Shown one piece after another: positions 24,534-33,703 of a DNA stretch of 64,000 bases (the stretch's first letter is position 1; each line of letters starts with the position of its first letter). Where the stretch lies: the NCBI RefSeq assembly GCF_003712195.1, contig NZ_RDSD01000010.1, positions 62,001 to 126,000 of the forward strand, read 5' to 3'. The notes beneath the pieces are model-generated. The model made no database searches, had not been told where the DNA came from, and was given only the letters and a program-made list of their open reading frames with translations. This DNA is from Proteiniphilum sp. X52 (lineage in GTDB: Bacteria > Bacteroidota > Bacteroidia > Bacteroidales > Dysgonomonadaceae). A program made the position numbers and the translations under genes.

Positions 24534-24636
24534 TTGAATGCTGTTAGTTGTTTTCTCTGTTTTTTATCTTATCCACTTTTTACAAGATTTCCGATTGCCA
24601 CCGAATTATCCGGCTGACGATATTTTGTGGGGACTG

Positions 24637-27600
24637 TTAATTCTCATTATCTTGTAAAACCTCTTTTTCAACCACTTCCCTTTCGCTTATCAGATACATG
24701 ACCGGAATGATAAAACCGTTCAGAAAGGTGGAGGTCAGTAACCCGCCTAATATGACCTTGGCCATGGGGCTTTGTATTTCGTTGCCCGGAAGGTCTCCAC
24801 CCAACACAAGAGGGATAAGCGCCAAAGCGGAGGTCAATGCAGTCATCAGAATGGGATTTAACCGGTCTGACGAACCTTGTATGATGCTCTCGAATTTTGA
24901 ATGACCTTCACTTTGTAAATCGTTATAACGGGTGATAAGCAACATCCCGTTGCGGGTGGCAATCCCAAAGAGCGAGATAAAGCCGATGATGGCGGGAATA
25001 CTGAGCTCCCCGTTGGTGAAGAATATAACGAATACGCCCCCTATCAACGCCAACGGGAGATTCAGCAGTATCACCGTCGATTGTTTCACACTCTTGAATT
25101 GGGCAAAGAGCAAAAGGAAGATCACCATAATGGAGAAGATGGAGGTGATGAACAACATGCGGGATGCCGCCTGTTCACTTTCGAATTGTCCGCCATATTC
25201 GATATGATAGCCTTCGGGCAAATCTATTTCGTCGCGGACTCTTTTTTGGATATCGTTGACAACTCCCCTTAAATCACGTCCGGCGACATTTGCCGAAACG
25301 ACCAGCTTGCGGGCTACGTTCTCACGGTGAATGGTGTTGGGGCCGGAGGAAGAGGTGACTTCGGCAATATTCTCCAGCGGCACTTTCCGTCCATTGGCAT
25401 CCACCATCATATTCCTGATCCGCTCCATGGTCGAGCGGCTTTCATCGTTCACTTTCAATGTGAGATCGAACGAATTGTTCCCTTCATAGACCTGCGAAAC
25501 GACTTTTCCCGCCAGCATCACGTTGATGATTTCTCCGAATTCAGGTAACGGGATACCATATTTTGCCAATAGCTCCCGTTTGGGTTCTATTTTCAACTGT
25601 GGCCGTTCGATTTGTTGCTCCACGTTCAGGTCGGCAATCCCTTCCACATCCTCGATAGAAGCTTTGATCCGGTTACCGATGGCGTACATCCGGTTAAGGT
25701 CGGTGCCGAACAGTTTGATGGCGATATTTGCCTTGGTTCCCGAAAGCATGTGGTCAATACGGTGCGATATGGGTTGCCCTATTTCGATATTTACGCCCGG
25801 AAGTAATTTCATTTTCTCCCGTACTTCTTCCAATAGCCGGTCCTTGGAGCGTTTACCCAAAATAAATGGCGCTTCAATCTCCGACAGGTTCACACCCAAA
25901 GCATGTTCATCCAGTTCGGCGCGTCCGGTCTTGCGCCCTGTCGTTTGTATCTCCGGTATCGAAAGCAGCAGCTCTTCCGCTATTCTTCCCAATTTGTCCG
26001 ATTCTTCCAAGGATATGCCGGGCATGGTGCTGACGCTGATGGTGAATGACCCTTCGTTGAACGGAGGAAGAAAGCTGCGGCCGAGTGTGAAGAACAGGAT
26101 AATCGCTACCACTACGGTGACGGCGGTTCCGCCCAGTACCCATTTTTTATGGTTGAGCGCCCACCTCAATGCATGCCGGTAAATTCCCTTTAGTTTTCTG
26201 GCGACGAAAGCCTCTTTTTCAGGAGCATCGTCTCCCTTTCTTGATTTTCCCAACAAGTAACTGCACAATACCGGTGTGAGTGTCAATGCCACGATAGTGG
26301 ACGCGGTGAGTGCCGCGATAAATGCAATCCCGAGGGGTACCAGCATGCGTCCTTCAATTCCCGAGAGGAAGAACAGGGGGACAAAACTGGTGATGATGAT
26401 AAAAGTGGAATAAAGAATGGGCATGCGTACTTCTTTCGACGCGTCGTATACAACCGCCAACACGCTTTTTCGCTCCTCCTCCGCTTTTAGCCGGTTCTCC
26501 CGCAGTCGTTTGAATACATTCTCCACATCCACGATCGCGTCATCCACCAATGAACCGATTGCGATGGCCATACCACCCAAACTCATGGTGTTGATGGTCA
26601 GACCCATACACTGCAGTGCTAAAATGGCCGATACCAATGAGAGTGGGATGGTGACAAGTGAAATAACTGTTGTCCGTATGTTCATCAGGAAAATGAAGAG
26701 GATGATCACTACAAAAATGCCTCCTTCCAACAATGCTCTTTGGATATTGCTGATGGAGCCCTCTATAAAGCGCGACTGACGGTAAATGTCGGTGCTCACT
26801 TTCACGTCGGCCGGAAGCGTTCGTTGAATATCCGCTAACGATTGGTCTATCTTTCCTGTCAGATCGATCGTACTTGTGGCGGGCTGTTTGGTGACCGTTA
26901 CCAGAACGGCCGGTTTCCCCTTTTCGGAGGCTACTCCCAGCTTTGGAGCTTTGTCGCCTATCGCCACATCGGCTATATTTTCAATCAAGATGGGCATATC
27001 GTCCACACTTTTCACCACCGATTTCGCCAACGCGTCTACCTGATTCGTGGAAAGGACACCACGGATGATATACTCGTTTCCGTATTCATACAATACTCCT
27101 CCCGAAGCATTCTGGTTCATCTCTTTTACCACACTCATCACTTCATCCAGACTGACGTTGTAATGCTTCATCCTTTCAGGGCTCAACAATATCTGGTACT
27201 CTTTGATTTCACCACCGATCACGGTAACTTGTGCCACTCCGCCGGTGGATAACAGACGTGGTCGAATTGTCCAGTCGGCCAATGTGCGCAGATCCCGGAG
27301 AGAAGTGGAGTCGGACGTCAACCCGATGGTAATCAGTTCACCCAGAATGGAGGACTGAGGTCCTAAGGTGGGGTTCCCGACATAATCCGGAAGCGCGTCG
27401 CTCACGGCGGAGAGCTTTTCTGATACAATTTGCCGTGCGAGGTAAATATCCGTTCCCCAGTCGAATTCGACCCATACGATGGAAAATCCTGTAGTCGAGG
27501 AGGAACGCACACGGCGTACGTTGGCCGCGCCGTTCAAGGCAGTCTCAACCGGGAAGGTCACCAGCCGCTCTACCTCTTCGGGAGCCATTCCCTGTGCTTC

Positions 27601-27753
27601 GGTCATCACCACGACGGTGGGCGCATTCAAATCGGGAAACACATCCACCTCCATATTGCCGGCCGTGTATAATCCCGCGACCATAAGCAAAACCGCGGCG
27701 ACCAGCACCACCATCCGGTTGTTTAACGAGAATCTTATTATTTTATTCAGCAT
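24637..27753 (-). CDS. Heavy-metal efflux RND pump (CzcA/CusA family)
   Basis: 1038 residues, the normal length for the HME-RND family, inner-membrane proton/metal antiporter with 12 membrane segments. It starts IIRFSLNNRMVVLVAAVLL (TM1) and has a TM4 signature IGSLVDDAIVDVENVFKRL carrying the charged residues used for proton coupling. PTVVVMTEAQGMAPEEVERL is the HME-type porter subdomain and SHRIDHMLSGTKANIAIK a segment specific to metal pumps. Metal choice (Zn/Co/Cd versus Cu/Ag) is not decided by the motifs I can read. It lies between adaptor (18 bp upstream) and TolC, forming a complete tripartite exporter. Confidence 0.93.
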   Translation of the reverse strand: MLNKIIRFSLNNRMVVLVAAVLLMVAGLYTAGNMEVDVFPDLNAPTVVVMTEAQGMAPEEVERLVTFPVETALNGAANVRRVRSSSTTGFSIVWVEFDWGTDIYLARQIVSEKLSAVSDALPDYVGNPTLGPQSSILGELITIGLTSDSTSLRDLRTLADWTIRPRLLSTGGVAQVTVIGGEIKEYQILLSPERMKHYNVSLDEVMSVVKEMNQNASGGVLYEYGNEYIIRGVLSTNQVDALAKSVVKSVDDMPILIENIADVAIGDKAPKLGVASEKGKPAVLVTVTKQPATSTIDLTGKIDQSLADIQRTLPADVKVSTDIYRQSRFIEGSISNIQRALLEGGIFVVIILFIFLMNIRTTVISLVTIPLSLVSAILALQCMGLTINTMSLGGMAIAIGSLVDDAIVDVENVFKRLRENRLKAEEERKSVLAVVYDASKEVRMPILYSTFIIITSFVPLFFLSGIEGRMLVPLGIAFIAALTASTIVALTLTPVLCSYLLGKSRKGDDAPEKEAFVARKLKGIYRHALRWALNHKKWVLGGTAVTVVVAIILFFTLGRSFLPPFNEGSFTISVSTMPGISLEESDKLGRIAEELLLSIPEIQTTGRKTGRAELDEHALGVNLSEIEAPFILGKRSKDRLLEEVREKMKLLPGVNIEIGQPISHRIDHMLSGTKANIAIKLFGTDLNRMYAIGNRIKASIEDVEGIADLNVEQQIERPQLKIEPKRELLAKYGIPLPEFGEIINVMLAGKVVSQVYEGNNSFDLTLKVNDESRSTMERIRNMMVDANGRKVPLENIAEVTSSSGPNTIHRENVARKLVVSANVAGRDLRGVVNDIQKRVRDEIDLPEGYHIEYGGQFESEQAASRMLFITSIFSIMVIFLLLFAQFKSVKQSTVILLNLPLALIGGVFVIFFTNGELSIPAIIGFISLFGIATRNGMLLITRYNDLQSEGHSKFESIIQGSSDRLNPILMTALTSALALIPLVLGGDLPGNEIQSPMAKVILGGLLTSTFLNGFIIPVMYLISEREVVEKEVLQDNEN

Positions 27754-27771
27754 GGCACTTCGTCTTTGCGG

Positions 27772-28971
27772 TTAGTGATTATGGGTATGACCTTCCGGCA
27801 TCGCGGACGAAATAGCCGCCAGCTTCACCTGATATACACCTTTGGTAACCACCTTGTCTCCCGCTGCCAGGCCTGAAAGGATTTGTACTCTCTCTCCGTC
27901 GCTTTGTCCAGGGGTAACCTCCTGTTTTTTGTAATGCTCCTCACCCAGTTGCAGATAGACGAAATAAAGCCCCTGCTCTTCAGTGAGGGATGATGCGGGT
28001 ACCGATATTACATCGTTTTGCGGATGGGCCAACAGAAAAACTTCGGTGAAAGCGCCCGGCAAAATATCGCCCACGTTATCGAATTCAAATGTGACGGGAA
28101 TAAAGAATGATTGTCCGTCTGCTGATCTGCCGAATGACAACAGCCGACCGTTCAAATCGGAAAGTTTGTAAACCTGGTTGTCGTAAGCCGGCTTGAAATT
28201 GGCAGAGGTAATGTTTTTGAGCGACTTGTGATGCTTTTCCGACAGTTCGGCCCGCAATTGTAACCGTCGGTTTTGGGAGACGGTCGCGACAGGTTGGCCT
28301 ACTGCTACATATTCTCCCTGTGACACCATTCTGTTCTTTATGTATCCGTTGATGGGGGAGGTGACCTTCACGCCGTGGGCGGTCATATTGGATGCCTGCG
28401 CATTATAGGTTGTCTTGGCGGTTTCGTAGCGGAGACGGGTTTGTTCAAATTCTTTGGCAGAAATGATTTGGTCTTTGACCAGCAGCTCCGCCCGTTGGAA
28501 CTCTTTTTCGGCAGTTTCGAATTCTATTTTAGCTTTGGTCGACGGATCTCCTTCCAGAAGATCTTTTGCAGATATGGTGACGATGGATTGACCTGATCTG
28601 ACAGCGCCGCCGTCGGTGAGAGAGGGATTGGTAAACGACACAATTCCGTTGGACGTCGCCGCGATAATCACTTCGTCGCCCTGTGCCGCCTGAATTCGCC
28701 CGCTGGTCTTGATCACATAGCTGAAAGGGGCTGGTGCCACTTGTTCTACTTCCAAACCTGTCATTTCGGCCTGTCGCCGGGTGAAGAGGATCGCATCTGT
28801 ATCTCCGGAGGAATGATCATGGTCATGATCGTGGGAGTGACTGTGGTCATGGTCATGCCGATGTTCGTGTGCATCTTTTGCATCCGAAGATGATTCGTGC
28901 TTATTTCCGGAATGGCAACCCGGGATAAGCAAGGCCATTGCGATCAATAAGCCTACAATATAAGTCTTCAT
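27772..28971 (-). CDS. Periplasmic adaptor of metal efflux pump, His-rich N-terminus
   Basis: 399 residues. It has a lipoprotein signal peptide ending IPGC, then a histidine/aspartate-rich stretch (about residues 28-55; repeated HDHDH units) likely to bind metal. The HlyD/CusB-type fold follows: a barrel-sandwich strand GRIQAAQGDEVIIAA, then the helical hairpin (FETAEKEFQRAELL, then RLRYETAKTTYNA). The second half-lipoyl part comes next (VTSPINGYIKNRMVSQGEYV), and the C-terminal domain near GQSDGERVQILSGLAAGDKV. It links the RND pump to TolC. A second His motif ends the protein (GHTHNH). Confidence 0.92.
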   Translation of the reverse strand: MKTYIVGLLIAMALLIPGCHSGNKHESSSDAKDAHEHRHDHDHSHSHDHDHDHSSGDTDAILFTRRQAEMTGLEVEQVAPAPFSYVIKTSGRIQAAQGDEVIIAATSNGIVSFTNPSLTDGGAVRSGQSIVTISAKDLLEGDPSTKAKIEFETAEKEFQRAELLVKDQIISAKEFEQTRLRYETAKTTYNAQASNMTAHGVKVTSPINGYIKNRMVSQGEYVAVGQPVATVSQNRRLQLRAELSEKHHKSLKNITSANFKPAYDNQVYKLSDLNGRLLSFGRSADGQSFFIPVTFEFDNVGDILPGAFTEVFLLAHPQNDVISVPASSLTEEQGLYFVYLQLGEEHYKKQEVTPGQSDGERVQILSGLAAGDKVVTKGVYQVKLAAISSAMPEGHTHNH

Positions 28972-29075
28972 TTTGATAATAGTTATTGCTCCGTTATGAT
29001 GAATGGTAAATATTGTTCGGACAGCTATTTCGAGTATAGCCGTCTATCCTGTGTGACAGAATGGTGAAGGTTAAT

Positions 29076-29534
29076 TCAGGAAAGGATGAAAGGCGGAGCA
29101 CGCAAGCCATGGAACCGGCTTACTTCGGCTGATTTGTAAGATAGGATGTATTCCCCCTGTTTAGGTTTCGTGTAGGTGTCATAAGCGGGGTTTACCAGGA
29201 AGTCCGTGACAAGATAAAGCAAAGGCAAAAGCTCAATATGCCCCGGATTATCGCCATTATCCAATGAAGGCGCCTTGATTTTTATCTTGCCATCGGGATT
29301 TGTATAATAGGTTGTTTCAGCGATGCAGGTCGGATCGTGATGACAGCTGTGGCCGCTTTGGGCCGGTGGTTGACCATCTTCCGAGGCGTCCTGATGATGC
29401 GTCATGTGAAAACAGATTGCCCCGTTATCGTGATGATGATGCGGTATCGTTCCCGCCACCAGCACGATAAGTACAGCAACCGCAATGGATGATATGGCAA
29501 TCTTCTTCTTCAACCCAATCCTGTTTTGCGACAA
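29076..29534 (-). CDS. DUF6769-like small His-rich protein of metal-efflux operon
   Basis: About 145-152 residues. It has an N-terminal hydrophobic helix (IAISSIAVAVLIVLVAGTI) followed by HHHHDNGAICFHMTHHQD and GHSCHHDPTC, giving many His and Cys for metal binding. A C-terminal domain follows. The nominal TTG start at 29534 overlaps a -7-like element (TAATTTTG, 29539-29532 on the minus strand). Translation may therefore begin at a second TTG at 29513 (LKKKIAISS) instead. It is first in the RND operon, about 105 bp before the adaptor gene. Likely role: periplasmic metal binding or sensing for the pump (inference from context). Confidence 0.7.
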   Translation of the reverse strand: MSQNRIGLKKKIAISSIAVAVLIVLVAGTIPHHHHDNGAICFHMTHHQDASEDGQPPAQSGHSCHHDPTCIAETTYYTNPDGKIKIKAPSLDNGDNPGHIELLPLLYLVTDFLVNPAYDTYTKPKQGEYILSYKSAEVSRFHGLRAPPFILS

Positions 29535-29641
29535 AATTACGGGTTTATTTCCTTTTCTCCAAGTAAGTGGTTAGAATTTCAATGGGATGTGTACTATCGT
29601 ATCAATAATGCCAATTCGAGTATACGCGCTAAACAGTTCTC

Positions 29642-29886
29642 TCACTCATTACCCTTTCCTTTTGGAATATAGGTCACGTTGAAATCTTTACAGCGTCGTT
29701 TTTCCTACACGTAGTCTTCGATGGTATAGCCTGATCTTTTCTCGAATATATCCAACCCACGTCCCAAGAAAATTTCCCAACCTGTATCGGTAAGTATTTC
29801 CCGATCGTGGAAACCGTAGTTTCTTTATACAGAAGGCTCCCGGCAGTGAATGAGGCGGAATATGGAGTTGTTGGCCTGTTTGACAT
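29642..29886 (-). pseudogene. Fused remnant: start of a BrxA-like (DUF1819) gene joined to a MIT_C-like tail
   Basis: From ATG 29886 the first 22 codons read MSNRPTTPYSASFTAGSLLY, like the start of DUF1819/BrxA proteins of BREX phage-defence loci. Directly after this another frame (29820 onward) reads NYGFHDREILTDTGWEIFLG, RGLDIFEKRSGY, a TAG at 29705-29707, then RRCKDFNVTYI. That series resembles the MIT C-terminal domain (GW-x-I-x-x-GRGLDIF...CK). The two pieces belong to different genes, so a deletion appears to have fused the first gene to the tail of a later one. Both identifications rest on short motifs. Confidence 0.5.
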
Positions 29887-29888
29887 CG

Positions 29889-29954
29889 TTATTTGGTTGA
29901 ATAGATTAAGTCTTTCACATCCACATCCAGTAATTTCGCGATTTGTATCAAATA
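29889..29954 (-). pseudogene. XRE-type regulator C-terminal stub
   Basis: The minus frame reads YLIQIAKLLDVDVKDLIYS, then TK and a stop, ending 2 bp before the BrxA-like start. This is the standard ending of an XRE helix-turn-helix regulator. The helix-turn-helix itself is missing upstream. An XRE gene directly before the BrxA-like start fits the usual layout of defence islands. Confidence 0.55.
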
Positions 29955-30090
29955 AAATTTAATGATTACTGTGAGAATATTTATCCTGAAAAGGTATATC
30001 AATGATGAAGGAATGTACGGTAAAGAAGTGGTAGAAACATTGCCGATATATACTGTTCTCCCGATTTAAGGATATAAGAATAACTGAAAT

Positions 30091-30318
30091 ATGGACTGTT
30101 TCTCTTACTTCAAAAAATCGCTAATACCCAAATTTTTTTTCATTTCTTTGAACAACACAACCATAGGAAATGTTATTTGTTCAAGTTGCGCCAGTAAAAA
30201 AGTTGACATATATGGCAGCCCCTGCCGAAAAGTGTACAGCGCGATGATCGGGCTTGACGATAAAACGACCTGCGAGTACTGGACATGGCGGGAAGAAGCG
30301 GGATTAAATTTTAAATAA
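30091..30318 (+). CDS. Small doubtful ORF upstream of DUF1697 gene
   Basis: 75 codons ending one base into the start of the DUF1697 gene, which would couple their translation. The second half (SSCASKKVDIYGSPCRKVYS and YWTWREEAGLNF) reads like real protein; the first half is low-complexity and AT-rich, so the true start is unclear. It could be the tail of a truncated gene. No family recognised. Confidence 0.35.
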   Translation: MDCFSYFKKSLIPKFFFISLNNTTIGNVICSSCASKKVDIYGSPCRKVYSAMIGLDDKTTCEYWTWREEAGLNFK

Positions 30319-30866
30319 TGAAAAAATCTACTGAAAATAAACCCACTTTCTGTGCCTTCTTGCGTGGGGTAAATGTAAAAGGAACGAATATGAAAATGGC
30401 AGAAGTCTGTTCCGTATTTGAAAAAACGGGAATGAAAAACGTCTCCTCCATCCTGGCATCAGGCAATATCCTGTTCTCATCCGATAAGAAAAAAGATGAA
30501 TTAAAAGCACTGTTGGAAAAAGCGATGTCCACACACTTCCATTATGATGCTTTTCTTTTCATAAAAGACAAAACCGAGGTTGAAACCATTTTTACTGAAA
30601 ATCCATTCGATGCCAATCCCGATTTTCACATTTATGGCTTTGCAGGCATTGCAGGCATTGAAAAAACGCTAATGGAAGAATTTGAAAAGTCGAAAAAAAC
30701 GGAAGAAGAAAGAGGCTTGATAGCAGCCAACAATTTCTATTGGAGAGTGCCCAAAGGAAACACATTGGAGTCTGAATTCGGCAAAATATTAGGACGGAAA
30801 ACTTTAAAAGAAGCTTTCACTTCCCGTAATCTGAATACGTTTGAGAAGATCTTGAAAAAAATGTGA
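30318..30866 (+). CDS. DUF1697 family protein
   Basis: 182 residues, full length. Family hallmarks are present: FCAFLRGVNVKGTNMKMAEV near the start, VSSILASGNILFSSD, NPFDANPD, then FYWRVPKGNTLESEFGK and TSRNLNTFEKIL at the end. DUF1697 is a cytoplasmic two-domain alpha/beta family of unknown biochemical role. It follows a small doubtful ORF with a one-base overlap. It sits alone between the BREX-like scar and the copA gene, and its ORF is intact. Confidence 0.85.
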   Translation: MKKSTENKPTFCAFLRGVNVKGTNMKMAEVCSVFEKTGMKNVSSILASGNILFSSDKKKDELKALLEKAMSTHFHYDAFLFIKDKTEVETIFTENPFDANPDFHIYGFAGIAGIEKTLMEEFEKSKKTEEERGLIAANNFYWRVPKGNTLESEFGKILGRKTLKEAFTSRNLNTFEKILKKM

Positions 30867-31122
30867 GAATATTCCGTATGAAACATAAATCGGCCCTCTT
30901 TCTGCATTTTGAGCTTCCCGAATTAAAGCCCCTATTGATATCCACTCCTTAATAATTGCTTGCCTGTTATATGTTCATCTTTATCGGAGCTCAAGTGCTT
31001 ATATAGCTTTACAACTCTTTCAACAAATGCAAAACTCTTATCTTTCAGAATAGTCTTATTTCACGCTTATACGTCATGAGTTTTTGAGATGTTGATGGTA
31101 CGGCGAATTTATCATTTATGAC
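30867..31122. other. Intergenic stretch without visible gene
   Basis: 256 bp between the convergent DUF1697 and copA genes. No frame reads as a protein I can support, and no clear terminator hairpin was found. Confidence 0.5.
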
Positions 31123-33540
31123 TCATATTTTTTTACGTTTTAACCGTAAACTGTTGCTTACCACACTCACACTGCTCAATGCCATGGCTGCTCCTGCGAT
31201 CATCGGATTTAACAGGAACCCGTTAATGGGGTAGAGAATACCTGCTGCCACGGGAATGCCTATAAGATTATAAATGAATGCCCAGAACAGGTTTTGTTTG
31301 ATGGTTGCCACGGTTTGTTTGGACAGCCGTATGGCCTGCGGTATCTTGGTGAGGTCTGCTGAGATGATCGTCATTTTGGCCACATCCATCGCGATATCAC
31401 TCCCTTTCCCCATGGCGATACTTACATCCGAGGTGGCGAGCGCTGTGCTATCGTTGATCCCATCGCCGACCATGGCTACTGTCTTGCCCTGTTGCTGCAG
31501 CTCTTTTACAAAATCGGCTTTGTGCTCAGGCAATACTTCTGCCTTGCAATGATGGATGCCTGTCTGCCGCGCAACCGCTTTCGCCGTGGCCTCATTGTCG
31601 CCGGTAAGCATATATAGGTCGATGCCCATGCCCTGCAGCTGCCGGATGGCTTCTATGGATGTTTCTTTTATCTTGTCGGAAATCGCAATCACCGAAAGGG
31701 CCTGTTCGCTATTTGCGAACCAGACAACTGTCTTGGCCTGGTTGCCCCATTCATCGGCATATTTTAATAATTTATCGGCAATAGCGATATTGTTTTCCGT
31801 CAGGAGTTTCCGATTACCGGTGAAATAGGTTTCATTATTGTGATTGGCTTTAACCCCTTTTCCGGTGATACTGCCGAACTTTGTCAAAGGTGCGGTGGCG
31901 ACTCCTTCCAGGTGTTTTACCACCGCTTCTGCCAATGGATGTTCGGATTGTTTTTCGATGCCGGACAGAATATCTTTGGTGGAATCATCATTGTCCAGCC
32001 ATTGGATATCGGTCACCTGCGGTTTGCCTTCGGTGATGGTCCCGGTTTTATCCAGTACGACGGCATTTACTTTCTTTGCCAGTTCAAGGCTTTCGGCATC
32101 TTTAATCAAAATGCCGTTTTCAGCCCCTTTGCCTACTCCCACCATGATGGCCGTGGGCGTAGCCAATCCCAACGCACAGGGACAAGCAATTACCAGTACC
32201 GTGACGGCTGCCAGCAATCCCTGCACTACACTGTTATCTCCACCCAAACTCACCCATAGGATAAAAGAGAGGATGGCTATGCCCACGACTATGGGCACGA
32301 AAATCCCCGCAATCTTGTCTACCAGTTTCTGGACGGGCGCTTTGCTGCCCTGCGCGTCCTGCACCATTTTAATGATTTGGGCAAGCATTGTTTCCTTACC
32401 GACTTTCACCGCTCTGAACCGGAAACTTCCTTTTTGATTGATCGTGCCTGCAAATACTTTTTCATCTTTCTCTTTCAATACAGGGACAGGTTCACCGCTG
32501 AGCATGCTCTCATCCACATAAGAATTGCCTGACGTTACGACGCCATCCACCGCGATTTTTTCCCCGGGTTTGACCACAATGGTATCATCCACTTTTACAT
32601 TTTCAATGGCGACCTGTTCTTCGGTTCCGTCGGGTCGTATTACTGTGACGGTTTTGGGTTGTAAACCCATCAGTTTTCTGATGGCTGTGGATGTATTGCC
32701 CTTGGCCTTTTCTTCCAATAGTCTGCCTAACAGGATGAATGTGATAATTACCGCCGCAGCTTCAAAATATACATGCGCATGCAATCCTCTTTGATGCCAG
32801 AAATCGGGGAATAGCATGTTGAAAACGCTGAACAGATAGGCAATCCCTGTGCTTAAAGCAACCAGGGTATCCATATTGGCGGAGCGGTGTTTGGCCTGTT
32901 TCCATGCGTTGACATAAAAATCCTTTCCCAGCCAGCACACGACGGGGGTGGTAAAAAGCCACATGATCTCGTTGGCATAGGGCATATCCATAAAGAACAT
33001 GCCGATGGCTACCACGGGTATGGCCAGCATGATCGCCCAAACGGTTTTCTTCTTGAGCTTTTGGAATTTCCCGGCGTGAAGCGTCTCCAATGTTTCCTGC
33101 CGCGTGATCTCATCTTCTATCAACAGGTCATAACCGACAGATTGAACGGCTTTTTGCAATTTTGCGGCATCGGTCATATTGGGTAGGTACTCAACGGTCA
33201 GGTTGCCCGTGCCGAAGTTTACGGAAGCATTGACTACCCCGGCCTGATGCGTTACGATCGTTTCGGCGCTACTTGCGCAGGAAGCACAAGACATGCCCAA
33301 TACCGGAAAAACATGCTTTACGGTGGTAACGCCATAGCCAAGGTTTTTGATTGCTTTCACCGCTTCGGACACGGTTTCGCTGTTATTTACAGTAATCGCC
33401 GCCCGCCGATTATTGAGCTCCACTTTATGGGTCTCCACACCCTTGACCTGTGATAATCCTTTATCCACAATCAATGCGCAGTGTTCACTTTCTACATTCT
33501 CCAAAGGAAGATAAACTATTTCTTTATGATCGGTTGCCAT
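31123..33540 (-). CDS. copA: Copper-exporting P1B-type ATPase
   Basis: 805 residues, inner-membrane Cu(I) exporter. There are two N-terminal HMA domains. The second has the copper site GMSCASCASS; the first has only one of the two cysteines (VESEHCALIV, Ser in place of the first Cys). Then follow eight membrane helices, the actuator loop LSGEPVPVLKEKD, and the ion-path CPC in VIACPCALGLATPTA. The phosphorylated Asp is in DKTGTITEGKP, the ATP-binding HP in KQSEHPLAEA, and the hinge in AMVGDGINDSTAL. TM7/TM8 residues typical of P1B-1 (WAFIYNLIGIP; AMALSSVSVVSNS) support copper as substrate. A -7-like element (33566-33573, minus strand) lies 26 bp upstream. Confidence 0.95.
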   Translation of the reverse strand: MATDHKEIVYLPLENVESEHCALIVDKGLSQVKGVETHKVELNNRRAAITVNNSETVSEAVKAIKNLGYGVTTVKHVFPVLGMSCASCASSAETIVTHQAGVVNASVNFGTGNLTVEYLPNMTDAAKLQKAVQSVGYDLLIEDEITRQETLETLHAGKFQKLKKKTVWAIMLAIPVVAIGMFFMDMPYANEIMWLFTTPVVCWLGKDFYVNAWKQAKHRSANMDTLVALSTGIAYLFSVFNMLFPDFWHQRGLHAHVYFEAAAVIITFILLGRLLEEKAKGNTSTAIRKLMGLQPKTVTVIRPDGTEEQVAIENVKVDDTIVVKPGEKIAVDGVVTSGNSYVDESMLSGEPVPVLKEKDEKVFAGTINQKGSFRFRAVKVGKETMLAQIIKMVQDAQGSKAPVQKLVDKIAGIFVPIVVGIAILSFILWVSLGGDNSVVQGLLAAVTVLVIACPCALGLATPTAIMVGVGKGAENGILIKDAESLELAKKVNAVVLDKTGTITEGKPQVTDIQWLDNDDSTKDILSGIEKQSEHPLAEAVVKHLEGVATAPLTKFGSITGKGVKANHNNETYFTGNRKLLTENNIAIADKLLKYADEWGNQAKTVVWFANSEQALSVIAISDKIKETSIEAIRQLQGMGIDLYMLTGDNEATAKAVARQTGIHHCKAEVLPEHKADFVKELQQQGKTVAMVGDGINDSTALATSDVSIAMGKGSDIAMDVAKMTIISADLTKIPQAIRLSKQTVATIKQNLFWAFIYNLIGIPVAAGILYPINGFLLNPMIAGAAMALSSVSVVSNSLRLKRKKI

Positions 33541-33703
33541 ATCTTGGTTGTTTTAATTTATAACGCAAAATTAGCCACAAAAGATTTGGAGCATGTTATG
33601 TAATTGTGGAATTGATTTGTAAGATTTACGGATGTAAAGGGTAATCTTTTTATTTATGCAAAAAATGCGAAGAATATTGTGTTTATTCTCCGCAAGGTAA
33701 TGT

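Noticed and set aside
23850-24617. 255-codon plus-strand frame opposite the TolC gene
   Set aside because: Antisense shadow; residues resemble random Cys/Phe-rich translation and no start context is present.
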